From assembly GCF_905171765.1 (NCBI RefSeq), contig NC_053391.1:155057565-155121564 (forward strand): a stretch of 64,000 nucleotides of DNA. Direction: 5' to 3'. The translations under genes were made by a program, and so were the position numbers. The notes under the pieces were generated by a model, which did not search any database, had not been told where the DNA came from, and saw nothing but the letters and a program-made list of their open reading frames with translations. Positions 44,396 to 55,439 of the stretch are shown one piece after another (position 1 is the first letter of the stretch; every line of letters begins with the position of its first letter). This DNA is from Bufo bufo. Lineage: Eukaryota > Chordata > Amphibia > Anura > Bufonidae.

Positions 44396-46688
44396 ATGAT
44401 CTGTAATAAGTGGGACGAACGCCTGGGTTCACAATCTGTGTCTGAGAGTCACACCACTGCCTCCTCTTCCTCTATAGTAAGTGCTGGCCAATCGCCTGTC
44501 GAAGGCGCAGGCGAGGATGCCTCCTGCCCTGCACCTGGACCTTCGTAAGCACCATCAGCGACCACATCAACTTCCATGTCCCAGCGCAGCATCCAAATGT
44601 CATTACCCCAGGCATTTGAATGCAAGTGCAAATAACCAGCCACCCACCCACAGGACAGCACTAAATGCACACCTTTCAAAATTACTGGCCCTGGAAATTT
44701 TGCCATTTAGGCTTGTGGACACTGAGGCCTTCCGCAGTCTGATGTCGACGGACGTCCCATGGTACTCTGCCGCCACTATTTTTCGAGGTGTGCCGTGACC
44801 GCTTTACACCCACATGTGTACAGAAACATCACACGTGCCCTGGACAGTTACTGAGAAGGTCCACTTAACCACGGACACATGGACAAGAGCATTTGGCCAG
44901 GGACGCTACATTTCCCTGACGGCACACTGAATGAACATTGTGGAGGCCGGGAGCGAGTCGTACCCTCGGATGACACAGGTGCTAAGGACGCAGAGGATTG
45001 CAAGCCCTAATTCCATCAGGGTTTCCGCCAGCACCTGCGTTAGTGGCTCCAACCCCCACTTCTCCTCCACCTCCTCCACTTCCACCTCAGAATTATCCAT
45101 GTGCAGCACCAGTCAGCCATCAGCCGGTAGCTGGAAGCAGTGTAGCACTGCAGTGGGGAAGCGGTAACAGGCCGCGCTGAAGCTGATATGCTGACAAACA
45201 GCACACTGCCGCAGAGCTGTTGCAGGGGATAAGAGACCAGACTGAGCTGTGGCTCTCGCCACTCAACCTACAACCAGGCATGGTTGTGTGTGCTTTGGAG
45301 CTCGGCAAGCTCAGACACATCCCATACCTAGCCCACGTCTTAAATTTAGTGGTTCCGTATTTTCTCAAAACCTACTCCAATTTGCCTGAGCTACTGGTGA
45401 AGGTGCGCCACGTGTGTGCCCATTTCCGCAAGTCATCTACAGCTTCCGCCGGTCTGTCAACGCTGCAGCAGCGCTTTAACTTGCCAGCTCACCGGCTGTT
45501 GTGCGACGTGAGCATGTGTTGGAACTCCACGTTCCACATGTTGGCCAGGCTTTGTGAGCAGCAGAGGGCAGTAGTGGAATACCAGCTGCAACATGGTCGT
45601 CACCTTTCCAGTCAGCTTCCGCTAATCAGAAGCAAGGAGTGGGCATGGATGTCTGACCTCTGTGAGGTTTTAAGAAACTTTGAGGAATAAACATAGATGG
45701 TGAGCGGCGATAACGCTATTATCAGCGTAACCATCCTACTTTTGTGTCTACTCAAACGCTCACTGCTCACAATTAAGGACGACGCTTTGCATGTGGAAGA
45801 GGTGGAAATGGGGGAAGAAGACATTACACAGGAGATAGCCAGACCACTTTCCGTCCATTTTCTCAGTGCGAATTGGATGATGAAGAGGAGGAGGAGAAGG
45901 AGACTGTTGCCTTTCCTACAGAGGGTAGTACCCATGGAAGTTTTATTTCATCTTTTCAGCGTGGGTGGGCAGAAGAGGAGGAAGAGGATGAGGAGATTGA
46001 GAGTGATCCTCCTGATGATGACAGCGAAGTCTTGCCTGTTGTACTCTGGCACACATGGCTGACTTCATTTTAGGCTGCATTTTTCGCGACCCACGCGTTA
46101 TACGCATTTTAGACAACACTTTACTAGATGTCTACCCTTCTCGACCCCCGCTACAAAAAGAACTTCTCATCTCTCTTTCCTCAGGTGGAGAGGACGAGCA
46201 AAACGGTGCAATACCAGAAGGTCCTTGTTGAAAAATTGCTCCAAAAATCTCCATCTGACAACGCTGGCGGCAGAGTATGTAGTTCCTTGGCCAACCGAGG
46301 AGGGGAGACACACAGCTGTTCCAATAGAGGCAGGGCAACAGTCTCCAAGGCCTGGGACAGTTTCATGACTCCCCTCCAGCACCGTCACCCTGATGCGTGG
46401 CCTAAATTTTGGAACAAGGTGAAGGAGTACATAACAGACCGTGTCAGTGTCCTTAATTATCCCTCAGTGCCTTACAATTACTGGGTGTCCAAGCTGGACA
46501 CATGGCACGAACTGGTGCTCTTCGCCTTGGAGGAGCTGACCTTCCCTGCCGCCAGCGTTTTACCTGAGCGGGTATTTAGTGCCGCTGGTGGCATTATAAC
46601 AGATAAGCATATCCGCCTGTCAACTGAAAATGCTGACAGGTTGACTCTTAAAAAAATGAACAAGGCCTGGATTTCCCTAGACTTCTAG
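44388..46688 (+). pseudogene. hAT transposase 3 pseudogene
   Basis: Fragments in order: a BED-like start with CHHPMICNKW (about 44380-44420), LPFRLVDTEAFRSLM (about 44700-44745), LTTDTW and GQGRYISLTA (about 44865-44925), LAHVLNLVVPYFL (about 45330), HVCAHFRKSSTASAG, LPAHRLLCDVSMCWNSTFHM (about 45482-45540), an acidic run, STLLDPRYKKNFSSLFPQVE (about 46130-46190) and the dimerisation region FALEELTFPAASVLPERVFS (about 46520-46580) to LTLKKMNKAWI. At least three frame changes and several stops. It is closer to transposase 2 than to 1 in motif wording. Confidence 0.9.
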
Positions 46689-46879
46689 ACTCCATCAGAG
46701 AAAGCGGATGAACAAAGGCACTTTAAATGTGTTGATTAATGTACTGAATACACTGTATTCCCATGCATCCCTTCCACCACAAAAAAGGGTATATGGTTAC
46801 ATCTTCCTTTTCTCATCCTCCTCCTCCTCTTCCATCATATCAACATTCTTATTTGTCGCATATAATGCCCTCGCATATA

Positions 46880-47180
46880 TGCCCTAGCATATAATTTTTT
46901 ATAGGGTCAGCATAACTGCAGGCCCTCACATGTAATTTTTTACAGGGTCAGCTCAACTGCAGGCCCTCACATGTAATTTTTTACAGGGTCAGCTCAACTG
47001 CAGGCCCTCGCATACAATGTTTTACAGGGTCAGCTAAACTGCAGGCCCTCGCATATAATGTTTTACAGGGTCATCTCAACTGCAGGCCCTCGCATATAAT
47101 GTTTTCCAGGGTCAGCTCAACTGCAGGCCCTTGTATATAATGTTTTACAGGGTCACCTTGACTGCAGACCCTCACCTTTT
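46880..47180 (+). repeat. ~41-bp tandem repeats
   Basis: About seven units with GCAGGCCCTC, TAATTTTTTACAGGGTCAG and CTCAACT. Similar units (GCAGGCCCTCGCCCCTAATT) reappear at 48070-48160, beyond the 18S-derived segment, so that segment interrupts this array. Confidence 0.88.
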
Positions 47181-47204
47181 ACAGGGTTAGCTCACCTTCT
47201 GATG

Positions 47205-47431
47205 ACTACAGCAAAGTCTTACCTGTTGGTACTCTGGCACACATGGCTGACATGTTAGGCTACCTTTCCCACAACCCACGCATTATACACAGTTTGGACA
47301 AAACGGATTACTGGGTGTTCACCCTTCTCACCCCAGCTACAAAGAGATCTTCTCATCTCTCATTCCTCTGGTGGAGAGGACAAGCATAACGGTGCTATAC
47401 CAGAAGGTCCTTGTTGAAAAATCGCTCCAAA
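47205..47431 (+). pseudogene. Second hAT transposase fragment, partial duplicate of 46015-46240
   Basis: GTACTCTGGCACACATGGCT, AGGTCCTTGTTGAAAAAT and the text between parallel 46015-46240, but with an extra in-frame TGGATTACTGGGTGTTCACC-like stretch lacking in the first copy. It is therefore from a related but different copy, not a simple tandem duplicate. It ends exactly where the 18S-like sequence begins. Confidence 0.75.
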
Positions 47432-48066
47432 GTTGATAGGGCAGTCATCTAAATGAATCGTCGCTGTCACTGGGATGTGCGATCGCCTAGAAGTTATCTA
47501 GAGTCAACAAGCGGCAGCAGGCCTTCACCTACAAGTCCAGTCTCAGTAGCCAAGAGTCTGGTCAACACAATCCTCACCACAATGGCATACTCGGTGGACG
47601 TTGTCGAGGCCGGGAGCAGTTGACTGCTGGCACCAGACTTGCCCTCCAATAGATCCTCGTTAACGGAAAGTGTAGTCATTCCAATAACAGGGCCGCTTAG
47701 GAGTGCTGTATTGTTATTTATCGTCACTTCCTCCCCGAGTCGAGAATGGGTAATTGCCGCGCACCTGCTGCTTTCCTTGCATGCTTGTGCTTAAATAACT
47801 TGACCCACCCTCTCTGGGTGGTTCAAAATTAGGAAAAAAAAGGGGCAAGGCAGTAACAGCCAATCAGAATTCAGCCATTGACCACCCTTGGATGTGGTAT
47901 CCCTTTCTCAGGCTCCCTCTCTGGTATCGAAGCCTGATTCCCCGTTACCCGTGATCAACATGATAGGCGCAGAAAAGAATATCAAAAGTTGATGGGGCAG
48001 ACATCCAAATGGATTTTTGCCATCACGGGGATCTGCAATCGCCCAGAGGTTATCTAGAGTCACCAA
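47432..48066 (-). pseudogene. 18S rRNA-derived segment (not a functional rRNA gene)
   Basis: On the minus strand 48066-47624 follows the 5' third of vertebrate 18S rRNA: TGACTCTAGATAACC-type start, ATGTCTGCCCCATCAAC, CGGGTAACGGGGAATCAGG, GAGAGGGAGCCTGAGAAAG, CCACATCCAAGG, CTCGGGGAGGAAGTGACG, ATAAATAACAATACAG, TTGGAGGGCAAGTCTGGTGC, CAGCAG. A 106-bp insert at 47780-47885 is flanked by CCTTG. A second copy of the first ~80 bases lies at 47511-47432 on the same strand. Many substitutions show it is a pseudogene. It lies 3' of and antisense to hAT transposase sequence. Confidence 0.88.
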
Positions 48067-48690
48067 TGCGGCAGCAGGCCCTCGCCCCTAATTTTTTAGA
48101 TGGTCAGATCAGCAGGCCCTTGCTCCAAATGTTTTTGAGGGTCACCAGCAGGCCATCAATCATAATTTTTCAAGAGTGTGTATGATGCCCTCCTTTATGT
48201 GTAACAAAGGGTGTTTTGGAGTGTCGGTTCCTTGTAATTTTTGGCAGCCCTTTCACTTAGTGCATAGGCTTTATGAGTGTAGGAGTCCCACTAGCTGAAC
48301 TATTGTACCACAATGTGAATGAGGCCCACCATTATGTGATATACAGGTTGTATCAAATTACCTCTTCCTTGTAATTTTTGGAAGCACTTGCACTTTATAT
48401 CCAAGTAAATATACAGGAAAGAATGTTTCTCAACAATTTTTCCTCTAAAATAGATCCCCCCCCCTGGTTTTGTGCGTATTATTGTCAGTCTGTAAAAGTG
48501 GTGTACTACTTGGACAACATGGTTCCCAGCAGTGACCTGGGAGTCCCCATGCTGTTCCCAAACCTTTCGGTGGTGTTTCCATAAATTTCTGATCTTTTCC
48601 TATGAACCAGGCACCCTCCCCTCTTCAGAGCAGTGGGTGCCTGGCTTAATGTTTAGGTTCTCCCATTGACTTCCATAATACTAGTGATGT
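48067..48690 (+). other. Right terminal region of hAT element 3
   Basis: Non-coding, with remnants of the 41-bp repeat (48070-48160), TTCCTTGTAATTTTTGG phrases at 48229 and 48366, and terminal similarity to the non-autonomous hAT at 37902-39035. Confidence 0.5.
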
Positions 48691-49354
48691 GATCAATGGC
48701 GCATTATAAAAGGGGCGTTTGAGTCGGCAGTCCCAGGGCCTGGCATCGCTGGAAGGTCCAACACTGACCCAAACACCCACATACTGAGGTGGGGCACGGG
48801 ATCGCATAGTTCCTTGCCTCGCTGCTGATCACCACTATAAGCTTCAGGCCTATGCGGTAGTAAAATCTCGCCACAGTGATGTGTGCGCGCCTGCCTCATA
48901 CTGGCCCGTACCATCTGCGAGCAAGCGCCAGGACACAGGTAAGTATTTGCTTTTAGAGGTTTTTTTGTGTGCCAACTTTGGGGGCCAATACTGGGGGGCA
49001 CAGGAGGACATATTACTGAAGGGACAATGAGGGCAAGTTACTACATGGAAAGCAAACTACTACATGGGGGAGAACTACTATGGGGTGATTACTACTGTGA
49101 GGGCAGTGGTGGAAAATTTGTACTGTGGAGGCAGTGTGGGGGAAATGACTGTGTGGGGGCAAACTACTATATGGGGGTAGTGTGGGATACATTTTTGTTA
49201 GGGAGGAACTGTAGGGGCATTTCTATTACAGGGACATATTCTTTTTTGGGGAAACTATACAGGGATTATTACCTGGAGCACAATATAGGGTGTTATTATT
49301 ATTGGGGGCACTCTAGCGGACATTATAATTGCTGTAGACACTATAGAGACATTT
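48691..49354. other. No gene seen; GC-rich and short-period repetitive sequence
   Basis: 48691-48960 is moderately GC-rich without a recognised terminus. 49000-49340 has irregular repeats of GGGGCA, CTACTATGGGGG and TTACTACTGTGAGGGCAGTG. An open frame there is repeat-driven and shows no domain. Confidence 0.4.
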
Positions 49355-49516
49355 AGGGTCATTTATCAAAGTGGTGTAAAGTAGAACTGGCTTAGTTGCC
49401 CATAGCAACCAGATTACACCTTTCATTTTTGACAGCTCCTTTGGAAAATGAAAGGTGGAATTTGATTGGTTACTATGGGCAACTAAGCCAGTTTTACTTT
49501 GTACCAGTTTGACCCC
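49355..49516. mobile_element. 162-bp palindromic MITE
   Basis: Arms GGGTCATTTATCAAAGTGGT, AACTGGCTTAGTTGCCCATA and the complementary TATGGGCAACTAAGCCAGTT, ACCAGTTTGACCCC, around CATTTTTGACAGCTCCTTTG. A fold-back element without coding capacity. Confidence 0.8.
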
Positions 49517-49859
49517 AATTATGAGAAATCTAATGTGTCTGTGTAAAAAACTATGTAGAGAAGAAATGTGGCTGAAAGAATTAGTCATGGTGGTCTAGTC
49601 AAACGGAGGAGAAGAGGAAAGAGAAGGTCTACATGACAGGAGATATCACTGGATGTAATAGGTATGTGGTGCTGTATTCTTCTATATGCAGTGCGTCTCA
49701 TCTTCTCCTCCAAGTCTTTTTTTTATTATTATTATAATATGTATTTTAAATTTGGCAACAAAAATTTTAGTTTGGCTTCTAAATTTTTCAGTTTAGGAGC
49801 CAATGTCTCTTGGGTATTTTTGTATTCCTATGTAACACTACAGATAACCTAAGGTAAAA

Positions 49860-50165
49860 GGGTTCTATGGGATTTACATATTGATGGCCTATCCTCAGGA
49901 TAGGTCATCAATATGAGATTGGCTGGGGTCCGAGTCCTGGTACCCCCACCAATCAGCTGTTTGAGGAGAATGCAATGTTCCAGTGAGCGCTGCAGTCTCT
50001 TTACTCTTTACCAAGCACAGAGCTGTCCATTGGATAGCACTGTGCTTGGTATTTCAGCTCAGCCACAATCAATCGGATTGGACTGAGCTGCACCTAGGCC
50101 ACGTGAATGATGAATGTGATGTCATATGGCCTAGGAAGAGATTGTGGTGCTCACGAAGCACCGCA
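49860..50165. repeat. Interspersed repeat of unassigned type
   Basis: Contains a local palindrome TTGATGGCCTATCCTCAGGA/TAGGTCATCAA and the phrase GGTACCCCCACCAATCAGCT, followed by CAAGCACAGAGCTGTCC and its near-complement ATAGCACTGTGCTTGG. This looks like a SINE or MITE, but no termini or TSD are clear. Confidence 0.45.
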
Positions 50166-50324
50166 GCCTGTTCATACAGAAAAAAAAATATATATACTAA
50201 AATTGAGGGAAGGGCCCAAGTTGGGTAGACAGCCCCCGACTTATCATACACTTAATCCGCCCCTGGATGTGGTGGCCATGTTGCTGCCCCCCAGATTCAC
50301 TATATTCACTTTAGCCGCACTGAA

Positions 50325-50376
50325 ATTCCCCCCCCCCCCTACACACCCACACACCCACACACACACACACACTTTT
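50325..50376. repeat. C-rich tract and (CA)n microsatellite
   Basis: A run of ten or more C followed by ACACACCCACACACCC and (CA)n. Confidence 0.95.
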
Positions 50377-50787
50377 GAGTGGAAAAAAGTGTGTCATAAA
50401 TAGACCAAATCTGGCTTATTCAGTTCACCACTGCAGCAATTTCTTTATTTATAATTTACAGAATAAAAATACTCGCTGTTCCCTAGATTTATATCTGGTG
50501 CAAGTATCCTGGGTTATTATGGATATAATGTGGCTATTGTCCACTTAGGCAACCTGCAAATGTCTGCAAACTTTTCCATCAGTTGATCTTTTCATTTAAA
50601 GGGGTTACTGTATAGTTAGTGTAAAAAATGAAAATTGGATATCATATAGCACATGACCATCTCTTTCTGACAAAACGAGAACCTGGCCTGTACAGCACCA
50701 AACATGAATCCAGAGATATCCCAATGCTCCAGTTGCTCTGCTAGATTAAAATTTCAAGCCATCCTCTCTTTGGCTCTCTCCCTGTAA

Positions 50788-51041
50788 GGGAACATTCACA
50801 CAGCCATAATTTTGGTCCACATCCCATCCACATTATTTGTTGATCAGATGCATACTCATTAATCTCGATGTGGTAGAAAAAGATGCGGACAGCACATCCG
50901 TGTGTTGTCTACATCCGTAAGTCTGTTCTGCAGCCCCCGCAAAAAAATAGAACATGTCCTTTTGTGGAAGGACGGTATCTGTGTTTTGGAAATCCGCAAT
51001 TTGCGGACTGCAAAAACAGATACGGTCATGTGCAAGAGCCC
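50788..51041. mobile_element. Harbinger-like MITE (TAA target site)
   Basis: Termini GGGAACATTCACA (left) and GGGCTCTTGCACA (complement of right) flanked by TAA at 50785-50787 and 51042-51044. The interior has CATCCGTGTGTTGTC, ATAGAACATGTCC and GCAATTTGCGGAC words. No coding region. Confidence 0.65.
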
Positions 51042-51044
51042 TAA

Positions 51045-52055
51045 CTGTCATAGCTTCTAATAAAAGATAAGGGTAGTGACAGTTGAAAGATAGATCTGAG
51101 CTTGTGTGACCACCTCAGCGATGTTACAGCATGTGGACGGCAAAATAAGGAAACTGATAAACAGCAGGCAGTGCTGTAAGGATAGATTTTATTCAATAAC
51201 TCACTGGCTACAAAAATATTCAGATCCAGGTGCTGGTTTGAAAAATGTAGAATATTTTTGTGGGTCAACTCCTTTAAGTAAAACTGTATAGAACAGTTAA
51301 AGATTATCCCATGTTATTGTAATTTTGATGGCTCTAATAGTGTGAATAATCAAACATTTATTCTGTTTAACTTCCAAGTACGATAGCTATATGTTCAGTT
51401 TTCCTACAAGTCTGCTTCACCTCATGGTCCTCTGCAGACACTGTGACCTTATTTATGTATCCTCAAGGACTTTGGGTTTAACATAATTTTAAGTTGATTT
51501 GCCTTGCCAAACATTTATTTTTTATTATTTGGGCTTTATATCGCAATGCACTTCCTGTTTTATGATGTAAAGGTGCACTTTGTGTGTTCAGCTGTGTTAT
51601 GATGTTTCGATCAATGTTAAATGACCTTGAAATCCCATTACCTGACTATAGCTGTTATCAAGCCACTGAGAATACACGCTGAAATCTTACCTATAAAAAT
51701 AAATACATGTTCAATTAAAATAAAGTGTTCATCCATATGACAAGCTGCTGTCTGAATTGTAAATTATTCCCTTGCTGGATTATCTTTTTTTTCAAATTGC
51801 ATGAAAAGTTCATTTCTTTTTGTTTCTCAGTGTTAATGTGTGTGACAGATTACAACCGTTGACCTTTTAGGAAGGAATAGATTTGTGAAAGTTTGCTATA
51901 AATATGATCTAAAATGTCTAGTCTTAGATCACACAATACAATAATTTATACAAAGATGTACTCATTGGAGCTCTGCGGCCTCGTCATTGTTTATCCAGGG
52001 ATAATTTCCAGATATACCCATGTACCTTTTTACTGCAGCTCAGCCTGTAAGTCTA
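51045..52055. other. No gene seen; apparently unique non-coding DNA
   Basis: About 1 kb of AT-rich sequence with no recognised element, tandem structure or domain-bearing frame. With 5622-6920 it is a candidate for original host DNA. Confidence 0.4.
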
Positions 52056-52059
52056 CTTT

Positions 52060-52350
52060 TACATTGGCGTTTTGGCTTTCCGTTTGTGAGATCTGTTCAG
52101 GGCTCTCACAAGCAGTCCAAAACGGATCAGTTTTGCCCTAATGCATTCTGAATGGAAAAGGATCCAGTCAGAATGCATCAGTTTGCCTCAATTTGCCTCC
52201 GTTTCATTTCCATTCCGTTTTGGAGGCGGACAACAAAACGCTGCTTGCAGTATTTTGGTGTCCGTCTGACGAAACTGAGCCAAACTGATCCGTTCTGACA
52301 CACAATGTAAGTCAATGGGGACGGATCCGTTTAAGATTGAACAGGGCTGA
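52060..52350. repeat. Probable MITE with GGATCCG/CGGATC words
   Basis: Contains GGATCCAGTCAGAATGCATC, GTTTTGGAGGCGGACAACAA, TTGGTGTCCGTCTGACGAAAC and GGGGACGGATCCGTTT, in a pseudo-palindromic arrangement like other MITEs here. Edges are not defined. Confidence 0.45.
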
Positions 52351-52489
52351 GCCCAGTAGCATTTATTGCCATACGTATACACACATGGGCGTCACTAGGT
52401 TAAAACATTCGGGGCCTGGGCCCCAGATGTTTTGTCCTAGGCTCCGAATGTAAAGCCTGCTAATGAAAAAAAAGCGGACTACTAACTAC

Positions 52490-52866
52490 TACAATTTTTT
52501 TTCGAGAATATCGTCACTTCAAGAATTCGCAAATATTTAGAATATAGTGCTATATATTCTTAATGACGAATATTCAGGGGTTTTTTGGTTCGTTTTTTAG
52601 CACAGTACATTTCAGGTGATCACCGCTCCCTTCTTCTAGCTTGTGGGCCAATGAAAAGGCTTTGTCACAGCTTAGCAAAATCCCTAGCAACCAATAGAAA
52701 AGTTGCCTACCCCACGCCGATATTTCGTGCGAATTAAGCGAATAATACATTTCACAGTCAAGAATATAATCTCGAATTTGCAAATTCACGAATACATGAC
52801 GAACATTCTACAAAATATTCCCGAAATATCGCAAATCCGAATATTTTCCCAGCCGCTCATCACCAC
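52490..52866 (-). mobile_element. hAT MITE
   Basis: The right end GCCGCTCATCACCACTA is the complement of the TAGTGATGAGCGG-type terminus. The interior matches the MITE at 4940-5235 on the other strand (TTGTCACAGCTTAGCAAAAT, GGCAACTTTTCTATTGG complement) and has CGAATATT words. The left terminus is degraded and its position approximate. Confidence 0.7.
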
Positions 52867-53164
52867 TACTAACAAGGGACACACTGCAGGAGCAGAAGGA
52901 CCTGTGATGACATCAGAGTCAGGTGATCTGTGCTAGAGGCAGAGCTCAGTGGTTGAAAAGGACCTTCGATGATGTCACCGTCATGTGATAAGTGTGGGAA
53001 GGAGCGGAGCTAAGCTGTGAACAGGAGAACTAGTGGAGAAGACCCTGACTGTGATGGATTTTGTAACTGAAGAGAGGTAAGTGAAGGGATGGATACAGTG
53101 TGAGAGCCAGAGGAATGATGGGAGTTGTAGTTCTGCTCTCTCACACCACCTCCCTGCTTGGTTG

Positions 53165-53460
53165 AGAGAGTAATGTTATTTACAAGGGACTGTATGTTAG
53201 GGCTGAAGGGAGGGGTGTTATTTACATGTGGACTGTATATTGAAGGGGCTGAAGGGAGGTGAGTGATGTTATTTACATGGGACTGTATATTGAAGGGAGG
53301 GGATGATGTTATTTACATGGGACTGTATGTTGAAGGGGCTGAAAGGAAGGGAGTGATATTATTTACATGGGACTGCATGTTGGAGGGGCTGAAGGGCAGG
53401 GAGTAATGTTATTTACATGGGACTGTATCTTGGAGGAGAGTGATGTTATTTAGGTCATGT
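53165..53460 (+). repeat. ~62-bp tandem repeats
   Basis: Five irregular units with TTATTTACATGGGACTGTAT, then GGAGGGGCTGAAGG. Unit length varies from about 47 to 66 bp by deletion. Confidence 0.85.
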
Positions 53461-53502
53461 GACAACAGTTTAAGTAGCGTCCATATATAACCAATAGACC
53501 AA

Positions 53503-53900
53503 TAGAGTTGAGCGGACACCTGGATGTTCGGGTTCGAGGGGTTCTGCCGAACTTCGGAAAAAAGTTTGAGTTCGGGACCCAAACTTGACCCGAACTTAAC
53601 CCGAACCCGATTGAAGTCAATGGGGACCCGAACTTTTGAGCACTAAAATGGCTGTAAAAATGTCATGGAAAGGGCTAGAGGGCTGCAAATGTCGTCAAAA
53701 TGTGGTTAAGAGCATGGCAAGTGCTCTGCAAACAAATGTGGATAGGGAAATGACTTTAAATAACATAAAATACGTAAAAATAAAAAATAATTATCTTGAT
53801 CTAGGAGGACCAGGTCCATATGGAGTAGAAGGTTGAGGAGGCGGTGGAAGTGGCGGTGGAGGAGGAGGAGGTAGTCTATACTGCTTTTTGGTTTAAAATT
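53503..53900 (-). mobile_element. Left-end fragment of a hAT element related to element 2
   Basis: TAGAGTTGAGCGGACACCTG at 53503 and the following ~300 bp (GTTCGGGTTCGAGG, AAGTCAATGGGGACCCGAAC, GGAAAGGGCTAGAG, AAACAAATGTGGATAGGGAA) parallel 20335-20580. The element continues through a transposase remnant at 53955-54131. No right terminus is found before the TTAA element at 54990. Confidence 0.85.
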
Positions 53901-53954
53901 TTATATTATTTTTTTAAATTAGGGTACACCCCAAAACATTGGGAAATATAACCC

Positions 53955-54131
53955 TCCAGTCATGCTAAACACACGTTCAGACAATACACTGACTGCAGGG
54001 CAGGCCAGCACCTCCAAGGCGTAAAGGGCAAGCTCAGGCCATGTGCCCAATTTGGAGACCCAGAAGTTGCAAGGTCTGACCCTTGTCAGTTAGTTTGTGT
54101 AGGCGTGTGCATACTTACTGCCCCACCATGT
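53955..54131 (-). pseudogene. C-terminal remnant of a hAT transposase
   Basis: Parallels 29345-29515 of transposase 2: AACACACGTTCAGACAATAC, GCAGGCCAGCACCTCCAAGG and CCAATTTGGAGACCCAGAAG encode, on the minus strand, the dimerisation region. It breaks off at CCACCATGT (54131), where 18S-like sequence starts. Confidence 0.85.
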
Positions 54132-54132
54132 C

Positions 54133-54274
54133 GAACGTCCCCGTGATGTTCACGATCCCATTTGATATCTGCTCTATAAACTTTCAATGTTATTTTATGC
54201 GCCTACCATGGTGATTACGGGTGGCGGGGAACCAGGGTTCCAGGCCGGAGAGGGAGCGTGAGAAAAAGAGACCA
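54133..54274 (+). pseudogene. 18S rRNA-derived segment in a hAT transposase remnant
   Basis: GAACGTCCCCGTGATG, then TCTGCTCTATAAACTTTCAA, TGCGCCTACCATGGTGAT, TACGGGTGGCGGGGAACCAG, CCGGAGAGGGAGCGTGAG follow vertebrate 18S rRNA over ~140 bases with moderate divergence. It covers part of the same stretch as the segment at 47432-48066 and again is antisense to the neighbouring transposase remnant. Too short and diverged to be an rRNA gene. Confidence 0.8.
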
Positions 54275-54697
54275 AATTTAAGGGAGATAAATTTATTTTA
54301 AAGAATTGGGATCGAGAAGAAATGTGGGAAAAGTTACTGAGGCGCAAATGTGGGACAAATTACAGAGGCCCAAATGTGGGCCAAAAGAGTCAAGCGGAAT
54401 TGTGGGAATTGAGGCGCAAATGTTGAGGTATTGAGCTATTGAGGCGCGAATGTTGGCCAAAAGAGTACGGAGGAAATATGGGACAAAGTATTGAAGCTTA
54501 AATGCGGTACAACTTGTTTAAGTTTAAGCATTAAATCAAAGGAGGTGGCGCGCATCAATTAAAGAAGCATTTCAGAAATTTTATGTCACCTATGCAGAGC
54601 AGGGGATTATTCACGTCTAAAATTGTATAACGTCAACCCAAGAATGTAACACAAAAATTACAGAAATTAATTAACCTGTCTACTAGAACAAGAAATT
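54275..54697. other. No gene seen; irregular short repeats
   Basis: Recurrent words GAGGCGCAAATG, TGTGGGACAAA and GGCCAAAAGAGT between 54330 and 54500, then AT-rich sequence. Possibly the internal part of the hAT fragment that begins at 53503. Confidence 0.35.
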
Positions 54698-54926
54698 GGA
54701 GGAAAATATAAAAGGTTTTTATCTCATAAAGGGGCGCCACTCTTTCTTTAAGAGGTTAAAATATTATTTATTTATTTTTTACCAGAATCACTATGTCTGA
54801 CAAACTGAAAGGTTAATTTGTCAGACATAGTGATTCTGGTAAAAAAATAAAATATTTAAATATTTTAACCTCCTAAAGAAAGAGTGGCGCCCCCTTATGA
54901 GATAAAAACCTTTTATATTTTCCTCC
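54698..54926. repeat. 229-bp palindrome (fold-back element)
   Basis: Arms of ~105 bp starting GGAGGAAAATATAAAAGGTT, with GGCGCCACTCTTTCTTTA and AGAATCACTATGTCTGACAA, are complementary around a ~12-bp loop. There are a few mismatches (GGGGCGCC versus GGCGCCCCC). Probably a MITE; no clear TSD. Confidence 0.88.
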
Positions 54927-55439
54927 AATAGCTTATTATTGCCTAGGTACTTATCCTAGCCAAGTTTATCTCACTGGCAGCCTTCTTAACCACCTCCGGA
55001 CCGCTGTACGCACAGACGCGTCCTGGAGGCGGTTGATTCATTCCGAGTGGACGCATATACGCGTCATCTCGCGAGCCGCGAGATTTCCTGTGAACGCGCG
55101 CACACAGGCGCGCGCGCTCACAGGAACGGAAGGTAAGAGAGTTGATCTCCAGCCTGCCAGCGGCGATCGTTCGCTGGCAGGCTGGAGATGTGTTTTTTTT
55201 AACCCCTAACAGGTATATTAGACGCTGTTTTGATAACAGCGTCTAATATACCTGCTACCCGGTCCTCTGGTGGTCCCCTTTGTTTGGATCGACCACCAGA
55301 GGACACAGGTAGCTCAGTAAAGTAGCACCAAGCACCACTACACTACACTACACCCCCCCCCGTCACTTATTAACCCCTTATTAGCCCCTGATCACCCCAT
55401 ATAGACTCCCTGATCACCCCATATAGACTCCCTGATCAC

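Larger units (their letters stand above)
43626..48690 (+). mobile_element. hAT element 3, decayed
   Basis: A plus-strand hAT unit: ~121-bp repeats (43630-44395), transposase pseudogene (44388-46688), ~41-bp repeats (46880-47180), a second transposase fragment, an 18S-derived segment and a right end near 48690 whose last 150 bp resemble the ends of the 37902-39035 element (TCCATAAATTTCTGATCTTTT, TTCAGAGCAGTGGGTGCCTGG, CCATTGACTT, then AATACTAGTGATG). No left terminus and no TSD are found, so edges are approximate. Confidence 0.6.

Noticed and set aside
47432..48066. Functional 18S rRNA gene
   Set aside because: It covers only part of the 5' third, is interrupted by an insert, partially duplicated and diverged.
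49000..49360. 129-codon glycine/tyrosine-rich frame as a structural protein gene
   Set aside because: Driven by irregular GGGGCA/TACTAT repeats; no start context, splice sites or domain.
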